The notes beneath the pieces were generated by a model, which was not told where the DNA came from, ran no database searches, and saw only the letters and a program-made list of their open reading frames with translations. A DNA stretch of 64,000 bases from Neobacillus soli NBRC 102451 (GTDB lineage Bacteria; Bacillota; Bacilli; Bacillales; Cytobacillaceae). The stretch lies in NCBI RefSeq assembly GCF_001591665.1, contig NZ_BCVI01000057.1:1-64000 (forward strand), in the 5' to 3' direction. How positions within the stretch are numbered: the stretch's first letter is position 1; each line of letters opens with the position of its first letter. The translations under genes and the position numbers were made by a program. Below are positions 50,927 to 60,396 of the stretch, piece after piece.

Positions 50927-50942
50927 TGTGAATCATTTCACA
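50927..50942 (-). promoter_or_regulatory. Fnr/CRP-family binding site, distal
   Basis: TGTGAATCATTTCACA, again exact, 30 bases upstream of the proximal one. Confidence 0.7.
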
Positions 50943-51013
50943 TTATTGTCATAAAGCGTAACAGCATAGATAATTAGATAAATTGGAATAATCTAACACG
51001 TTTGAGGTGTTAA

Positions 51014-51892
51014 ATGACGAAACATACCATTTATAAAAACGAAGAAGGAAAACAGGCTATTCTTGGTTTCTATGAAAAATATTTAGAAGAACTAGAGGTT
51101 ACTATTGAAAGAACTTTTGTGGAAACTTCCTACGGGAAGACGCATGTATTAGTAATGGGACCAAAGGAAGGAAAGCCAATCTTTATTTTTCAAGGTGGAA
51201 ATTGTATTAATCCGATGACATTATCGTGGTTCAAGCCCCTTTTTGAAAACTACCGAATATATGCACCAGACACGATTGGACATCCTGGGTTTAGTGACGA
51301 GAATCGAATTTCTGCGAAGGATGAGAGTTTTGCATGCTGGATTTCTGAATTAATGAAGCATTTCTATGTTGATAAATCGGCCTTTGTAGGACCTTCTTAC
51401 GGTGCTGGAATCATCCTAAGGTTGGCGGCCTTTTCCCCAGAAAAAATTGCTTGTTCCATTTTAATATCACCTGCTGGAATTCAACTTGGTTCTAAATTAG
51501 AAATGATTAGGAAAATTCTTGTTCCTTTACTAATTTATAAAATCAATGATTCAAGGGAGCAAATTAATAAAATTGCAGATATAATGTCTGATTCTAGTAT
51601 GAAAGAACTAGATAAGGAAATCCTTGCTAGTATTTTTAAATATGTCAAACTTGAACAGAAAATGCCGAAATTAACTAAAAAAAGGGAATTAGAAAACTAC
51701 ACCTCGCCGACGATGGTTATCACTGGTCATAAGGACGTTTTTTTTCCAGAGAAAAGAATTTACAAAGCGGCAAAGGAAATCATCCCCAACCTAACGAACT
51801 ATGAAGTTTTCGATATGGGGCATTTTCCCGATGAAGACTTTTTAGGGGAAATTAATCAAATAGTTATGGACTTTCTTAGATTGCATTACTAA
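51014..51892 (+). CDS. Alpha/beta-fold hydrolase
   Basis: A 292-residue cytosolic alpha/beta hydrolase. The nucleophile elbow is FVGPSYGAGIILRLA (GxSxG-type, about residue 127), a likely oxyanion region is IFIFQGGNCINPM, the acid is in ITGHKDVFFPE and the base histidine in FDMGHFPDEDF. Substrate unknown; proline-iminopeptidase- or epoxide-hydrolase-like specificity is possible. Start ATG 51014 has GAGGTG. It is divergent from nirB, and the Fnr-like sites lie between. Confidence 0.87.
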   Translation: MTKHTIYKNEEGKQAILGFYEKYLEELEVTIERTFVETSYGKTHVLVMGPKEGKPIFIFQGGNCINPMTLSWFKPLFENYRIYAPDTIGHPGFSDENRISAKDESFACWISELMKHFYVDKSAFVGPSYGAGIILRLAAFSPEKIACSILISPAGIQLGSKLEMIRKILVPLLIYKINDSREQINKIADIMSDSSMKELDKEILASIFKYVKLEQKMPKLTKKRELENYTSPTMVITGHKDVFFPEKRIYKAAKEIIPNLTNYEVFDMGHFPDEDFLGEINQIVMDFLRLHY

Positions 51893-51956
51893 TCCCGGTG
51901 GAGAAGGCAGTAAAAGACATGCCTGTTAAAAATACATTGCCCCAAATAAATGTTAG

Positions 51957-51986
51957 AAGAGGGTGTCATTTGGACACCCTCTTTTC
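51957..51986. terminator. Bidirectional terminator
   Basis: Nine-bp stem GAGGGTGTC/GACACCCTC followed by TTTTC, between the convergent hydrolase and membrane-protein genes. Confidence 0.8.
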
Positions 51987-51987
51987 G

Positions 51988-52983
51988 TCACGCAGTCTGT
52001 TTATCTTTATTTTGTTGAGTGATTGGCTTTACCAGTCCATTAACCACCGGGACAAGAACACCAACTATTGCTACAGGCACGAGCTCCCACATTACCAATG
52101 GCGGTGTGATCAGAATCCCGGACTTGTGTATCGCAAACAAGGCAAGGAAGTAAGCCATGCTTCCCACAAGCCCAGCCAGCCATTTAGTTTTTCTAAACAA
52201 TAAAAAGGCTAGTGGAATTAATAAAAGCGTAATCGGAACATAGGACGTTGGATAACCGACCGCTGAGAAAATGCCTTTACCAACAAAACGTAACAGGATA
52301 TAAAGAAGCGTTGCCGTGACAGGAATCGTAACATCGCGGCAAATTCGAATGATTAGCACCGTTAGTAACCCGATAAACAGCACGGAATAGATTGGATAAA
52401 CCCATTCTGGAATGCCTCCAAAAATTTGTGAGGCAGGATCTGAGATTAGGTCCAAAATTTCTTTTGAGGCAATCGATTTCCCATGAATGTACTGATTATA
52501 GGAAATCGCTCCGTTTTCCTGTTGCATATTTGGGAACATGAAGCATTCGAGCAGGAACATTGCAAACCATGTATGCATCGACTTCCAGGTCGGCTTTGTC
52601 TCCCGGGTATAGAGGAAATAGCCGCGCCAGACTCCAAAAATCATAATGTCCGTTGCAATATAGTAAATAAAATGGGTTGGACTCCAGGTTGTTAAATCAA
52701 TCCCATAGGCGATATGGTAGGTAAAGTCTAACGGAATTCCAATTAGGAATAGCACATAACCGATTGTGATTAGATTTCTTGAAAATCGTTCCATATACTG
52801 TTTACGCCGCCACTCTTGAAATAACAAAACCGCACCTAGGGCAAAACCAAGCGTATTAACAATATGGGGAATTGAATATTCCTCAAACAAATACTTAAAA
52901 TGATACGAAGCATCCCAGGCAGACCCAATAAATTTTAACAAAAAGGCAAGTACCCATAAACGATAATATTTCAATGATATCAT
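51988..52983 (-). CDS. Multi-spanning membrane protein, unknown function
   Basis: A 331-residue integral membrane protein with about nine hydrophobic segments, His/Tyr/Trp-rich loops (SAWDASYHFKYL, DFTYHIAYGIDLTT, WSPTHFIYYIATD) and a basic cytoplasmic end. I do not recognise a family. The histidine-rich spans could bind haem or metal; this is a guess. The ATG at 52983 has its AGAGGGG immediately before it, too close, so a TTG at 52974 (MKYYRLWVLAF) may be the real start. It pairs with the small gene upstream, 11 bases away. Confidence 0.65.
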   Translation of the reverse strand: MISLKYYRLWVLAFLLKFIGSAWDASYHFKYLFEEYSIPHIVNTLGFALGAVLLFQEWRRKQYMERFSRNLITIGYVLFLIGIPLDFTYHIAYGIDLTTWSPTHFIYYIATDIMIFGVWRGYFLYTRETKPTWKSMHTWFAMFLLECFMFPNMQQENGAISYNQYIHGKSIASKEILDLISDPASQIFGGIPEWVYPIYSVLFIGLLTVLIIRICRDVTIPVTATLLYILLRFVGKGIFSAVGYPTSYVPITLLLIPLAFLLFRKTKWLAGLVGSMAYFLALFAIHKSGILITPPLVMWELVPVAIVGVLVPVVNGLVKPITQQNKDKQTA

Positions 52984-52994
52984 CCCCTCTCTAG

Positions 52995-53222
52995 CTATCC
53001 CAGTAAATCAAATATATCGCCAAATATGGCGATTAGGATATAATTAACGGCCAACGCAATTCCAAATGCTATTCCCATAATACGGGCATCTTTTTGTGTG
53101 AATAATTTGTACATAAAGATAATTCCAGAAGTGACAACAAAAACGTTACAAATTAAAAATGTCCAAAGTAAATTTTCACTGTGCGCTACTGCTGTAACGT
53201 GGAATAAATATAACGGTATCAA
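52995..53222 (-). CDS. Small two-span membrane protein
   Basis: A 75-residue protein with two membrane helices (LLWTFLICNVFVVTSGIIF, ALAVNYILIAIFG) joined by a short cytoplasmic loop. Translation starts at TTG 53222, with GGAGGG 8 bases upstream. It lies immediately upstream of the 331-residue membrane protein and probably forms a complex with it. Family unknown. Confidence 0.65.
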   Translation of the reverse strand: MIPLYLFHVTAVAHSENLLWTFLICNVFVVTSGIIFMYKLFTQKDARIMGIAFGIALAVNYILIAIFGDIFDLLG

Positions 53223-53569
53223 GGATCAATCCCTCCATGGATTGCTTTTTATTAATGTTAAGACGTTTCACTTTTGGTTTCCTTTATATTATGATTCTTT
53301 GAAGGACCTAAAATTAAACCCATTACATAATTTTCACCAACTGGATTTAATAGGCAAAAAAACTCTAATCTCTATTATAAACGAATGAACCTAGAAAGGT
53401 GACAATTTTTTTAAAATACTACTTCCATCATTTTTCCATCCTTTTCATTCAATGTAAGGCTTACTTCTTTACATACCCTCTGTAAATTGCATAAAATTTA
53501 AGGGAACCAACAAGCTAAAACATAAAAGGAAACCGGAAATACTGTTTTTGATTGAAAGGGGAATGACTT
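53223..53569. other. Intergenic, nothing recognised
   Basis: A 347-base AT-rich gap between divergent genes; it should hold both promoters but I cannot place them with confidence. Confidence 0.5.
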
Positions 53570-54385
53570 CTGAAACAATTAATCATTGTAATTTTTCTTC
53601 TCTCCACTGTCCTACTATCTGCCTGTAATTCGATAAAAGTCCCGAAATCGATGATGGATCATCAAATGAGTGCGACACCGACTGATGTCGTGCCGACGAA
53701 ATCAGTTTGGAAAATGGCGGAGCATCCACAAGCAGGTGCAAAAACGCCAATCTCCATTCTTATTAAGGATAAATCCGATAAACCAATCGAATCATTTCAA
53801 ACGGTTCATGAGAAAAAGATGCACTTATTTATTGTGAGTAAGGATTTAGCTTATTTTTCACATATTCACCCAACATATAAAGGAAAAGGGGAATTTGACA
53901 TTACGACTACCTTCCCAGCCGGAGGGGATTATAAAATTATTGCTGATGTGACCCCAAAGGGCGGTGGGGATAGCAGTATAGAAAGTCACTGGGTTCATAT
54001 TGAGGGAGAGCCGGCTAAGGAAGAACCTCTCGTTCCTGATAAAGAATTGACCAAAGTGGTGGATGGAAAAAAGGTTTCCCTCTCGTTTAGTCAACTTGCG
54101 GCAAATAAGACCCTGCATATGACATTTACAATTAAAGAGGCAAAAACGAATCAGCCCATCAACAATCTGCAGCCCTATTTAGGGGCAATGGGCCATACGG
54201 TTGCCATGAGTGCTGATGCCGAAAAATACCTGCACATCCACCCGATGGAAACCGCCGGGAATGGCCCGAATATTATCTTTATGACCATCTTCCCTGAACC
54301 CGGAATTTATAAAGTTTGGGGTCAGTTTAAACACCAGGGTAAGGTATTGACCGTTCCCTTTGTCATAGATGTACCGAATAAATAA
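53570..54385 (+). CDS. His-rich lipoprotein with YtkA-like domains; CTG start
   Basis: The ATG at 53651 lacks a signal peptide, but the frame is open upstream to 53570. There a CTG follows AAAGGGG by 8 bases and gives (M)KQLIIVIFLLSTVLLSAC: a perfect lipoprotein signal with the lipobox LSAC. The 271-residue lipoprotein has two similar halves, each with a beta-sandwich containing a HIHP motif (FSHIHPTYKGKGEF; YLHIHPMETAGNG) and a YKIIADV / YKVWGQF strand, resembling YtkA/FixH-like copper-binding modules. A metal-binding or metal-delivery role outside the membrane is inferred. Confidence 0.75.
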   Translation: MKQLIIVIFLLSTVLLSACNSIKVPKSMMDHQMSATPTDVVPTKSVWKMAEHPQAGAKTPISILIKDKSDKPIESFQTVHEKKMHLFIVSKDLAYFSHIHPTYKGKGEFDITTTFPAGGDYKIIADVTPKGGGDSSIESHWVHIEGEPAKEEPLVPDKELTKVVDGKKVSLSFSQLAANKTLHMTFTIKEAKTNQPINNLQPYLGAMGHTVAMSADAEKYLHIHPMETAGNGPNIIFMTIFPEPGIYKVWGQFKHQGKVLTVPFVIDVPNK

Positions 54386-54388
54386 GCA

Positions 54389-54421
54389 AAAAACCCCTAC
54401 TACAGTTGAATAGGGGTTTTT
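54389..54421 (+). terminator. Terminator of the lipoprotein gene
   Basis: AAACCCCTA (54391-54399) pairs with TAGGGGTTT (54411-54419), then T. Confidence 0.8.
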
Positions 54422-54452
54422 GAATGCATAAATTAATACATTTCTTGAAGTC

Positions 54453-54465
54453 GGTGCCTGACACC
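54453..54465. repeat. Dispersed GGTGCCTGACACC palindrome
   Basis: Perfect 13-base palindrome downstream of the GH43 gene, same family as 2605, 19668 and 25499. Confidence 0.6.
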
Positions 54466-54533
54466 CTTTGCGAATATTTGTCCGTGTGGGTTAGACAGTT
54501 AGGGGAACCCCCTCCTGCTTTTAAACATAAAGT

Positions 54534-55535
54534 CTACACTTCTCCAGAAGGTTTGACCGTCGGTGTATAGGCTGGTAGTGGAGTACCAAAATTAGGGGTA
54601 CCATCTGGTTTCCAATTGATTTTTTGAACCCTTGGATTCCGAAGCCTTCCCAGACCATGGTCCCCTTCAGTCTCCGAAAACGAAAATGCATGGTAGACGA
54701 TCCAGTCCTCAGTTCCGTCTGGGGATTGAGTAAAGCTATTATGCCCAGGGGAAAATACTCGGTTTTTTACACTTTTCGAGAAAACTGGTCCTGGATGCTT
54801 TGCCCAAGAATCAGGATCAAGAAGATTAGCCGTTTCACATGCTGTAAGCATCCCTAAGCAATAGTCATCAGACCATGTTGCACTTGCAGAAAAAACCAGA
54901 AAAACTTTACCGTTCCGTTTTAGAATTATAGGACCTTCATTTATTGCCATTCCACCTTGTTTCTCCCATTCATCCGACGGAGCCGATATTAATATGTTTT
55001 CACCATTTAGTGTCCACGGGTTTTCCATTTTTGCAATGTAAAGTGCTGATCCATAATCCGGAAAATATCCATATCCTGAGTATAGAAAATATAATTCATT
55101 CTTATGCTGAAGAACGGTTCCATCTAAACCAGGATGCTCGGTATTCACCACACCCCTGAAATGCCACTTGCCCAGCAATGGATTGGGTGAAGAATTTTCA
55201 AGGACAAAGATATGCCGAGTGTCATCTCCACCACCATCATTGGCAGTAAAATAAATGAACCATTTTCCGTTAATATAGTGTATTTCAGGTGCCCAAATAT
55301 TGTGGCTATATGGACCTTCTGCTGGAGGTGACCATATTATTTTTTTCTCTGTTGTCGAAATTCCCGTTATGGTCCGACTCTTCCAAATTGCTATATGATT
55401 AGATAAAGTAATGGTTAAATAATAGTAGCCGTCTGTATGTTTATAAATATAAGGATCTGGACCACTTTCAAGCAGGGGATTCATAAACATTTCATTATTT
55501 TGACTCGTAATGATGTTGTGGGTTTGTGTTTCCAT
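54534..55535 (-). CDS. Glycoside hydrolase family 43, cytoplasmic
   Basis: A 333-residue five-bladed beta-propeller enzyme without a signal peptide. The GH43 catalytic base Asp is in GPDPYIYKHTDGYYYL near residue 24; further landmarks are HNIWAPEIHYINGKWFIYFT, TEHPGLDGTVLQ (pKa-modulating Asp) and INEGPIILKRNGKVFL (catalytic acid Glu). It probably trims arabino- or xylo-oligosaccharides imported by the neighbouring ABC transporter. Start ATG 55535 has GGTGGTG. It is the last gene of the carbohydrate cluster. Confidence 0.88.
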   Translation of the reverse strand: METQTHNIITSQNNEMFMNPLLESGPDPYIYKHTDGYYYLTITLSNHIAIWKSRTITGISTTEKKIIWSPPAEGPYSHNIWAPEIHYINGKWFIYFTANDGGGDDTRHIFVLENSSPNPLLGKWHFRGVVNTEHPGLDGTVLQHKNELYFLYSGYGYFPDYGSALYIAKMENPWTLNGENILISAPSDEWEKQGGMAINEGPIILKRNGKVFLVFSASATWSDDYCLGMLTACETANLLDPDSWAKHPGPVFSKSVKNRVFSPGHNSFTQSPDGTEDWIVYHAFSFSETEGDHGLGRLRNPRVQKINWKPDGTPNFGTPLPAYTPTVKPSGEV

Positions 55536-55650
55536 TATTAGCACCACCATATTGGATTATAACGACTATCTTTGACTTGATTTTATCGTTAAGGACAAAA
55601 CGCTACTCATTTTTTAAAAAAGGTAGACGATTTACTTTTTTGTTGAAATT

Positions 55651-58600
55651 TTATAATCTTTTTAATTCCCTTAGTAATCTATCTACATCTGACAATAATT
55701 CTTCCTTTGCACGTTTAGATACATGATCTCCATTTGCTTTATCAAGAAATTCTTGAAAATCATTTAGATGTTTTAAGGATTGTTCAATATGGCCTTTTTC
55801 CATATGATGTTGTGACTGTTCTAGTTTATTGCTTAATTGTTTATATAAACTGTGATTTATTTCTCCAGAAACATTGTATTTATCAAGCAATTTCATAATT
55901 GTTTTGTGACTTGTTTCTATTGGTTTCACATGAAAATTATCAAATCTCGTAAAATTATAGTTTGATCTGAGTCCTACTTTTCCCTGTGTAAATGCTGTGC
56001 TGCTGTTGTCTGTAAAATCTATTTTAGGCGTTTCCATATCTCCAACAAATATCTTTATATTGGTTCCTTTTGCAACAACTTTCATATGCTGCCATGTATT
56101 TAGGGGAGCACTGATTTTTGCACCTTTTAAGTACGACCAATTATAATTAAATTTCCCTAAATGAACACCATCTTTATTGATATATGCTAGATAACCTTGC
56201 ATAAAATCGGGATTATTTTGATTGAGTTCAATGCCATTGGCTGGATTATTTACTCTAAAAATTAAACCACCGTCACCTGTCCCGGCGCCAATATTAATAT
56301 CAGCTTCAACTGTATAATCCTTCCATTTACTATCTCCGATTACAGATTTCGCAAAGGTACCTGGTGCTGCAGAATATTCTCCTTCAGTTGCCGGTGGTCC
56401 TTCCCCCTTATCTAAAGTAAAATTAATACTTCTAAAGTCAAATTCACCCTTTACCATTTCCGCCTTAATCGTATGTTTGCCAGCGGGTAAAGAGACATTT
56501 TCTTTAATGACACTTTCCCAGTTATCCCAGCCTCCTGTTTTTTGCACATCTATGATACCTGTTAAATCAACAGTATCATCAAGCCAAAGCCTAATTTGAC
56601 TTCCTTCTAAATCCGTTGCAACTCGTATATCTACTTGATACTTATCCTCTTTTTCAATATCGACATTGTATTTTAACCATTCTCCTGCTTGATTCCAGCC
56701 AACATTATAACCGCCCTCTGGATTTAAGCGAATATCTACAGAATCTCTCCTATATTGACCACCAATATTTTCAGGAGACTGATCATGATAACCAATACCT
56801 TCTCCACCTGTAATATAGTCAGCCGCCATTATTTTTCCTGGCAGCTTCTTATGATTGTCAAACCTGTGAAGTGTAAATCTAGAAATATCAAATTCTCCTT
56901 GTAGGGTTACTAGCTTTAATGTGTGTTTTCCAGCTGGTAATGAAATGTCCTTTAAAGAAGTGTTTTTCCAGTTATCCCGATCACCTGTATTTGGTATGTC
57001 TATTTCTCCTGTTAAATCAGTTTTATCATCTAAAAGGAGCTTTACTTTTCCGCCATCTTGGGTTGCAGATGTAAGTATATCTAAACCATATGCTCCTTCT
57101 TCCTCGATGTTTACGTCATATGCCAGCCATTCATCTGGTTGATTGGAAGTAACAGCGTAACCACCTTCTGAATTCACTCGGATATCTACAGAATCGTCTC
57201 GGTATTTTCCGCCACTATTCCCTGCAGTATTATCGTGGTAACCTGCACCTTCACCACCAAGATTGTAATCTGCGGCTTCAATGATTCCAGGAACCGGTTT
57301 ATGAATATCAAACGACGTAAAATCAAGACTAGTAAAATCAAATTCTCCTTCTACTATCTCAACCTTAATCGTATGGTCACCCTCCGGCAATGTTATTCCT
57401 TCTTTCCTAACAGGCTGCCAATTATTCCAATCACCTGTGTTAGGAACATCCAACACACCGGTTAAATCGGTCTCGTCATCTAACCATAAACGAACTTTTG
57501 CCGATTTAAATGTTGTTGCCGCATTTAGTTGAACATTATAAAGACCTTTTTCTTTTATGGATACATTGTATTTAAACCATTCTCCTGTTTGATTCCATCC
57601 AACAGCAGTACCGCCTTTTGGATTGTTACGGATATCGACAGCATCTCCTCTTAATACTCCGCCTATATTTTTAGCTGTTGTTTCATGATAGGCCACCCCT
57701 TCACCGCCAGTTATATAGTAGGCAGCACCAATTGAACCAGATATAGGTTTGTGTGCATCAAAAGAGCTAGGTTTATTTGTTTTAACCGTCCAATATCCTT
57801 CTATTTCCTCCCAGCCTTCACTTTTTCCATCATTGAAATTGGAGGACATTTGAATTACTTCTTTATTTTTTTGGAAATTCATATTAGCTAAATCAAACGT
57901 TCCATCCTCAACGACTATTTTTAAAGTATGCTTGCCTTTTGGTAAATCAATACCCTCAATCGAAAATGTTTTCCACTCATCTGTTTTCGGAATATTTAAT
58001 ACACCAGTCAAATCAGTCGAGTCATCCAACACTAACTTTACTTGTGCATCATCACTTGATGCTGATACTCTTAGGTCTACATTGTAAGCAGCATCTTCTG
58101 CAACATTGACATTGTAGTTGAACCATTCACCCGGTTTATTTAAGCTTACGTTATTTCCACCTTCAGAATTCACTTTAATATCAACAGTATCTCTTCTATA
58201 TAGATCACCGGTATTCTCTACAGTTGTATCATGAAAACCTGCTCCTTCACCGCCTGTATTATAATGAACGGCCTCGATCTTTCCTGGTAAAGGTTTGTAA
58301 GCATTGAATACATTGCTTCCGTTTACTTTATTGCTAAATGCAGTGTAGGCAAATGCAGCATGAAAATTAGATGTTGTATATCCAATTTTCCCTCCATTCA
58401 GCCCAGCAATTACACGAGTTTGCTTTTGCATTCCATCTACAAAAATCTTAAAGGCTGAAGAAGACTTTTCTACTCGTATTTGGTGAAGCTTCGAATAATC
58501 ATACCCTACTGGTAAATCCGTTGCTTCTGTGCCTTGTTTTACTCCATTTACAATAAAAAAGGTTTCTAATTGATTTTTCTTGGGACTTAATACCGCTAAG

Positions 58601-59775
58601 CCGTAGTTATTTTCATCCTTATAAGAGAAAACAGCACCTAATTGCGGATTACCTTTCGATCCTTGTTCAATAGCTTTCATATTGAATTCTGCAGTGTAGT
58701 CTGAGGCAGTGGATGCCTTTGTCAATTGTTTAAATGGATTGGTATTATCGATTGTCGTTTGTTGAAGCCACCCTGACATATCCGAAGCAATACCCCAGCT
58801 TCCCCCATTTATATTTTCCCAATTCTTATCAAGCGATGATTGGGTGAACCGCTCACTAAAATCAGGTAAGTCCGGGTTAGGCTGTTCTGTAGTAGTTGGA
58901 CCAAGAACGAGCATTTTTTCACCATTCCAAGCGATTCGGTCTAGATTCATATATCTTCCTGGATTTGCATGACTGTGGTACACCATATACTCAGAGTCAA
59001 GGTCTGGCCCTCGAACAATAGAATTATGCCCTAGTCCTACATTCGGTCCTTCTGAATTTAGTAAAATTGGATTTTGTGCAAGCAGTTGAGAAAAGCCAGA
59101 AATTGGACTATCACTGCTTGCATAGTCAACACGATACGCCTTGTTCCAAACGTGATTTCCTGTATAGGTCATATAATATTTATTATTTCTTTTCAAAACG
59201 GTTGGTCCTTCCGTCCAGCCATTCATTTCTGCACCAGTATTTGATACCTGACCAAAGGTATAGGGATCTGTCATTGGACGCGCATCAATTCTTTTATCTC
59301 CTGTACTGTAGAAATACCATTTTCCATCATCATCAATGAACACGTGTCCATCAATTCCCATGCCAAGGTTATCGGTTTGCTTCACAAAAGGACCTAATGG
59401 ATTTGAGCTTTTGTACACATAATGCCCATGTCCCCCAGGTGATGTGTACATATAAAAATCACCATTCCAATAAACAACCTCAGGTGCATAGGCAGCCTTG
59501 GTTGTTGGTTCCTTCGTTACTAATCCACCGTACTCCCAATTAACTAAATCCTCTGACTTCCACGCTTTTACTCCACTTTTATCATCCACCGTACTAACAT
59601 AAAGATAATAAATACCATTGTGTTTTAAAATATAGGGATCTCCTTCTCCATAAAACACTCCTGTATCCCATTTCCAAGAATCTGATAATTTAAAGGGGTT
59701 ACTGTAGGCTAATGCTGATAATGGGATGGACATGAACAAACTGGTCGCAATTACCATAGAGATAAGCTTTTTCAG
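55651..59775 (-). CDS. Giant secreted GH43 enzyme with four tandem CBMs and a C-terminal FIMAH-like domain; CTG start
   Basis: The ATG at 59757 truncates the signal peptide; an upstream CTG at 59775, 8 bases after AAGGAGG, gives (M)KKLISMVIATSLFMSIPLSA followed by LAYS, a complete signal peptide (1374 residues in all). Domains: GH43 propeller (about 25-295; GDPYILKHNGIYYLY, TEGPTVLKRNNKYYM), a concanavalin-like domain (300-485), four CBM6/CBM35-like modules of about 145 residues (490-640, 670-815, 821-968, 970-1120; each with HKPxPG...GGEGxxYHD...VDIR...GEW), a second concanavalin-like domain (1130-1285) and a helical FIMAH-like end (1290-1374). It should degrade arabinan- or xylan-type polymers outside the cell. 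Confidence 0.9.
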   Translation of the reverse strand: MKKLISMVIATSLFMSIPLSALAYSNPFKLSDSWKWDTGVFYGEGDPYILKHNGIYYLYVSTVDDKSGVKAWKSEDLVNWEYGGLVTKEPTTKAAYAPEVVYWNGDFYMYTSPGGHGHYVYKSSNPLGPFVKQTDNLGMGIDGHVFIDDDGKWYFYSTGDKRIDARPMTDPYTFGQVSNTGAEMNGWTEGPTVLKRNNKYYMTYTGNHVWNKAYRVDYASSDSPISGFSQLLAQNPILLNSEGPNVGLGHNSIVRGPDLDSEYMVYHSHANPGRYMNLDRIAWNGEKMLVLGPTTTEQPNPDLPDFSERFTQSSLDKNWENINGGSWGIASDMSGWLQQTTIDNTNPFKQLTKASTASDYTAEFNMKAIEQGSKGNPQLGAVFSYKDENNYGLAVLSPKKNQLETFFIVNGVKQGTEATDLPVGYDYSKLHQIRVEKSSSAFKIFVDGMQKQTRVIAGLNGGKIGYTTSNFHAAFAYTAFSNKVNGSNVFNAYKPLPGKIEAVHYNTGGEGAGFHDTTVENTGDLYRRDTVDIKVNSEGGNNVSLNKPGEWFNYNVNVAEDAAYNVDLRVSASSDDAQVKLVLDDSTDLTGVLNIPKTDEWKTFSIEGIDLPKGKHTLKIVVEDGTFDLANMNFQKNKEVIQMSSNFNDGKSEGWEEIEGYWTVKTNKPSSFDAHKPISGSIGAAYYITGGEGVAYHETTAKNIGGVLRGDAVDIRNNPKGGTAVGWNQTGEWFKYNVSIKEKGLYNVQLNAATTFKSAKVRLWLDDETDLTGVLDVPNTGDWNNWQPVRKEGITLPEGDHTIKVEIVEGEFDFTSLDFTSFDIHKPVPGIIEAADYNLGGEGAGYHDNTAGNSGGKYRDDSVDIRVNSEGGYAVTSNQPDEWLAYDVNIEEEGAYGLDILTSATQDGGKVKLLLDDKTDLTGEIDIPNTGDRDNWKNTSLKDISLPAGKHTLKLVTLQGEFDISRFTLHRFDNHKKLPGKIMAADYITGGEGIGYHDQSPENIGGQYRRDSVDIRLNPEGGYNVGWNQAGEWLKYNVDIEKEDKYQVDIRVATDLEGSQIRLWLDDTVDLTGIIDVQKTGGWDNWESVIKENVSLPAGKHTIKAEMVKGEFDFRSINFTLDKGEGPPATEGEYSAAPGTFAKSVIGDSKWKDYTVEADINIGAGTGDGGLIFRVNNPANGIELNQNNPDFMQGYLAYINKDGVHLGKFNYNWSYLKGAKISAPLNTWQHMKVVAKGTNIKIFVGDMETPKIDFTDNSSTAFTQGKVGLRSNYNFTRFDNFHVKPIETSHKTIMKLLDKYNVSGEINHSLYKQLSNKLEQSQHHMEKGHIEQSLKHLNDFQEFLDKANGDHVSKRAKEELLSDVDRLLRELKRL

Positions 59776-59890
59776 AAAAATCTCCTCCTTATTTTATTCC
59801 TCACTTAATGGCTGTTTAAAATAGATGCTCCACTTTTATTCGCAATAAACTAACGTAATATTCGGAAAAATTGAGATAAAATAAATCACC

Positions 59891-59935
59891 TATACCCAAA
59901 GGAAATGTTGGCAGCAAAACTTTCCTTTGGGTATA
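59891..59935 (-). terminator. Terminator before the giant GH43 gene
   Basis: Perfect 15-bp stem (59891-59905 with 59921-59935), followed on the minus strand by GGTGATTTATTTTAT. It separates the ABC transporter/small membrane protein from the GH43 genes. Confidence 0.85.
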
Positions 59936-59937
59936 TA

Positions 59938-60360
59938 TTATTGATTTTGCAACTGATAGTTTACCATCTTTGATATTGATTTGTTTTTAGCTAAGGCTAA
60001 AATTCCTGCAGATAGAAACATTAAAGATCCTAAAATATCCATTACTAAATAAGATGAGAACCCTAAAAGAATAAACCAGATAGGTTTTTTAACTTCAGTT
60101 TTATGATCTCTCAATGTTTTCGCTAAAACTAAGTTTAAGATTCCTAGAATAACGAATAGCATTCCAAAGGAAACTGAAAACATATACAAACTACCAAAAA
60201 TGGATTGTGCAGCCTCAAGTTTTGCTAGAGTGTTATATGAAGAATTTAATCCTTTATTTTTTATATAAGAAGCATATACAAAAATTGTTAGAAGGCCTGA
60301 AACAATTTGCCATATAGAACCGACCATAACTAATCTTCTCTCTAACTTTCTATTCACCAT
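59938..60360 (-). CDS. Four-span membrane protein (DUF4064-like)
   Basis: A 140-residue protein with four hydrophobic segments, beginning MVNRKLERRLVMVGSIWQIV. The arrangement (two hairpins joined by a basic loop) resembles DUF4064-type small membrane proteins. Function unknown. Strong AAGGAGG before ATG 60360. It lies between the ABC permease genes and their terminator, so it is co-transcribed with a sugar importer. Confidence 0.65.
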   Translation of the reverse strand: MVNRKLERRLVMVGSIWQIVSGLLTIFVYASYIKNKGLNSSYNTLAKLEAAQSIFGSLYMFSVSFGMLFVILGILNLVLAKTLRDHKTEVKKPIWFILLGFSSYLVMDILGSLMFLSAGILALAKNKSISKMVNYQLQNQ

Positions 60361-60396
60361 TAATCCTACCTCCTTAACAGGAAGAATTTGTTTTTA

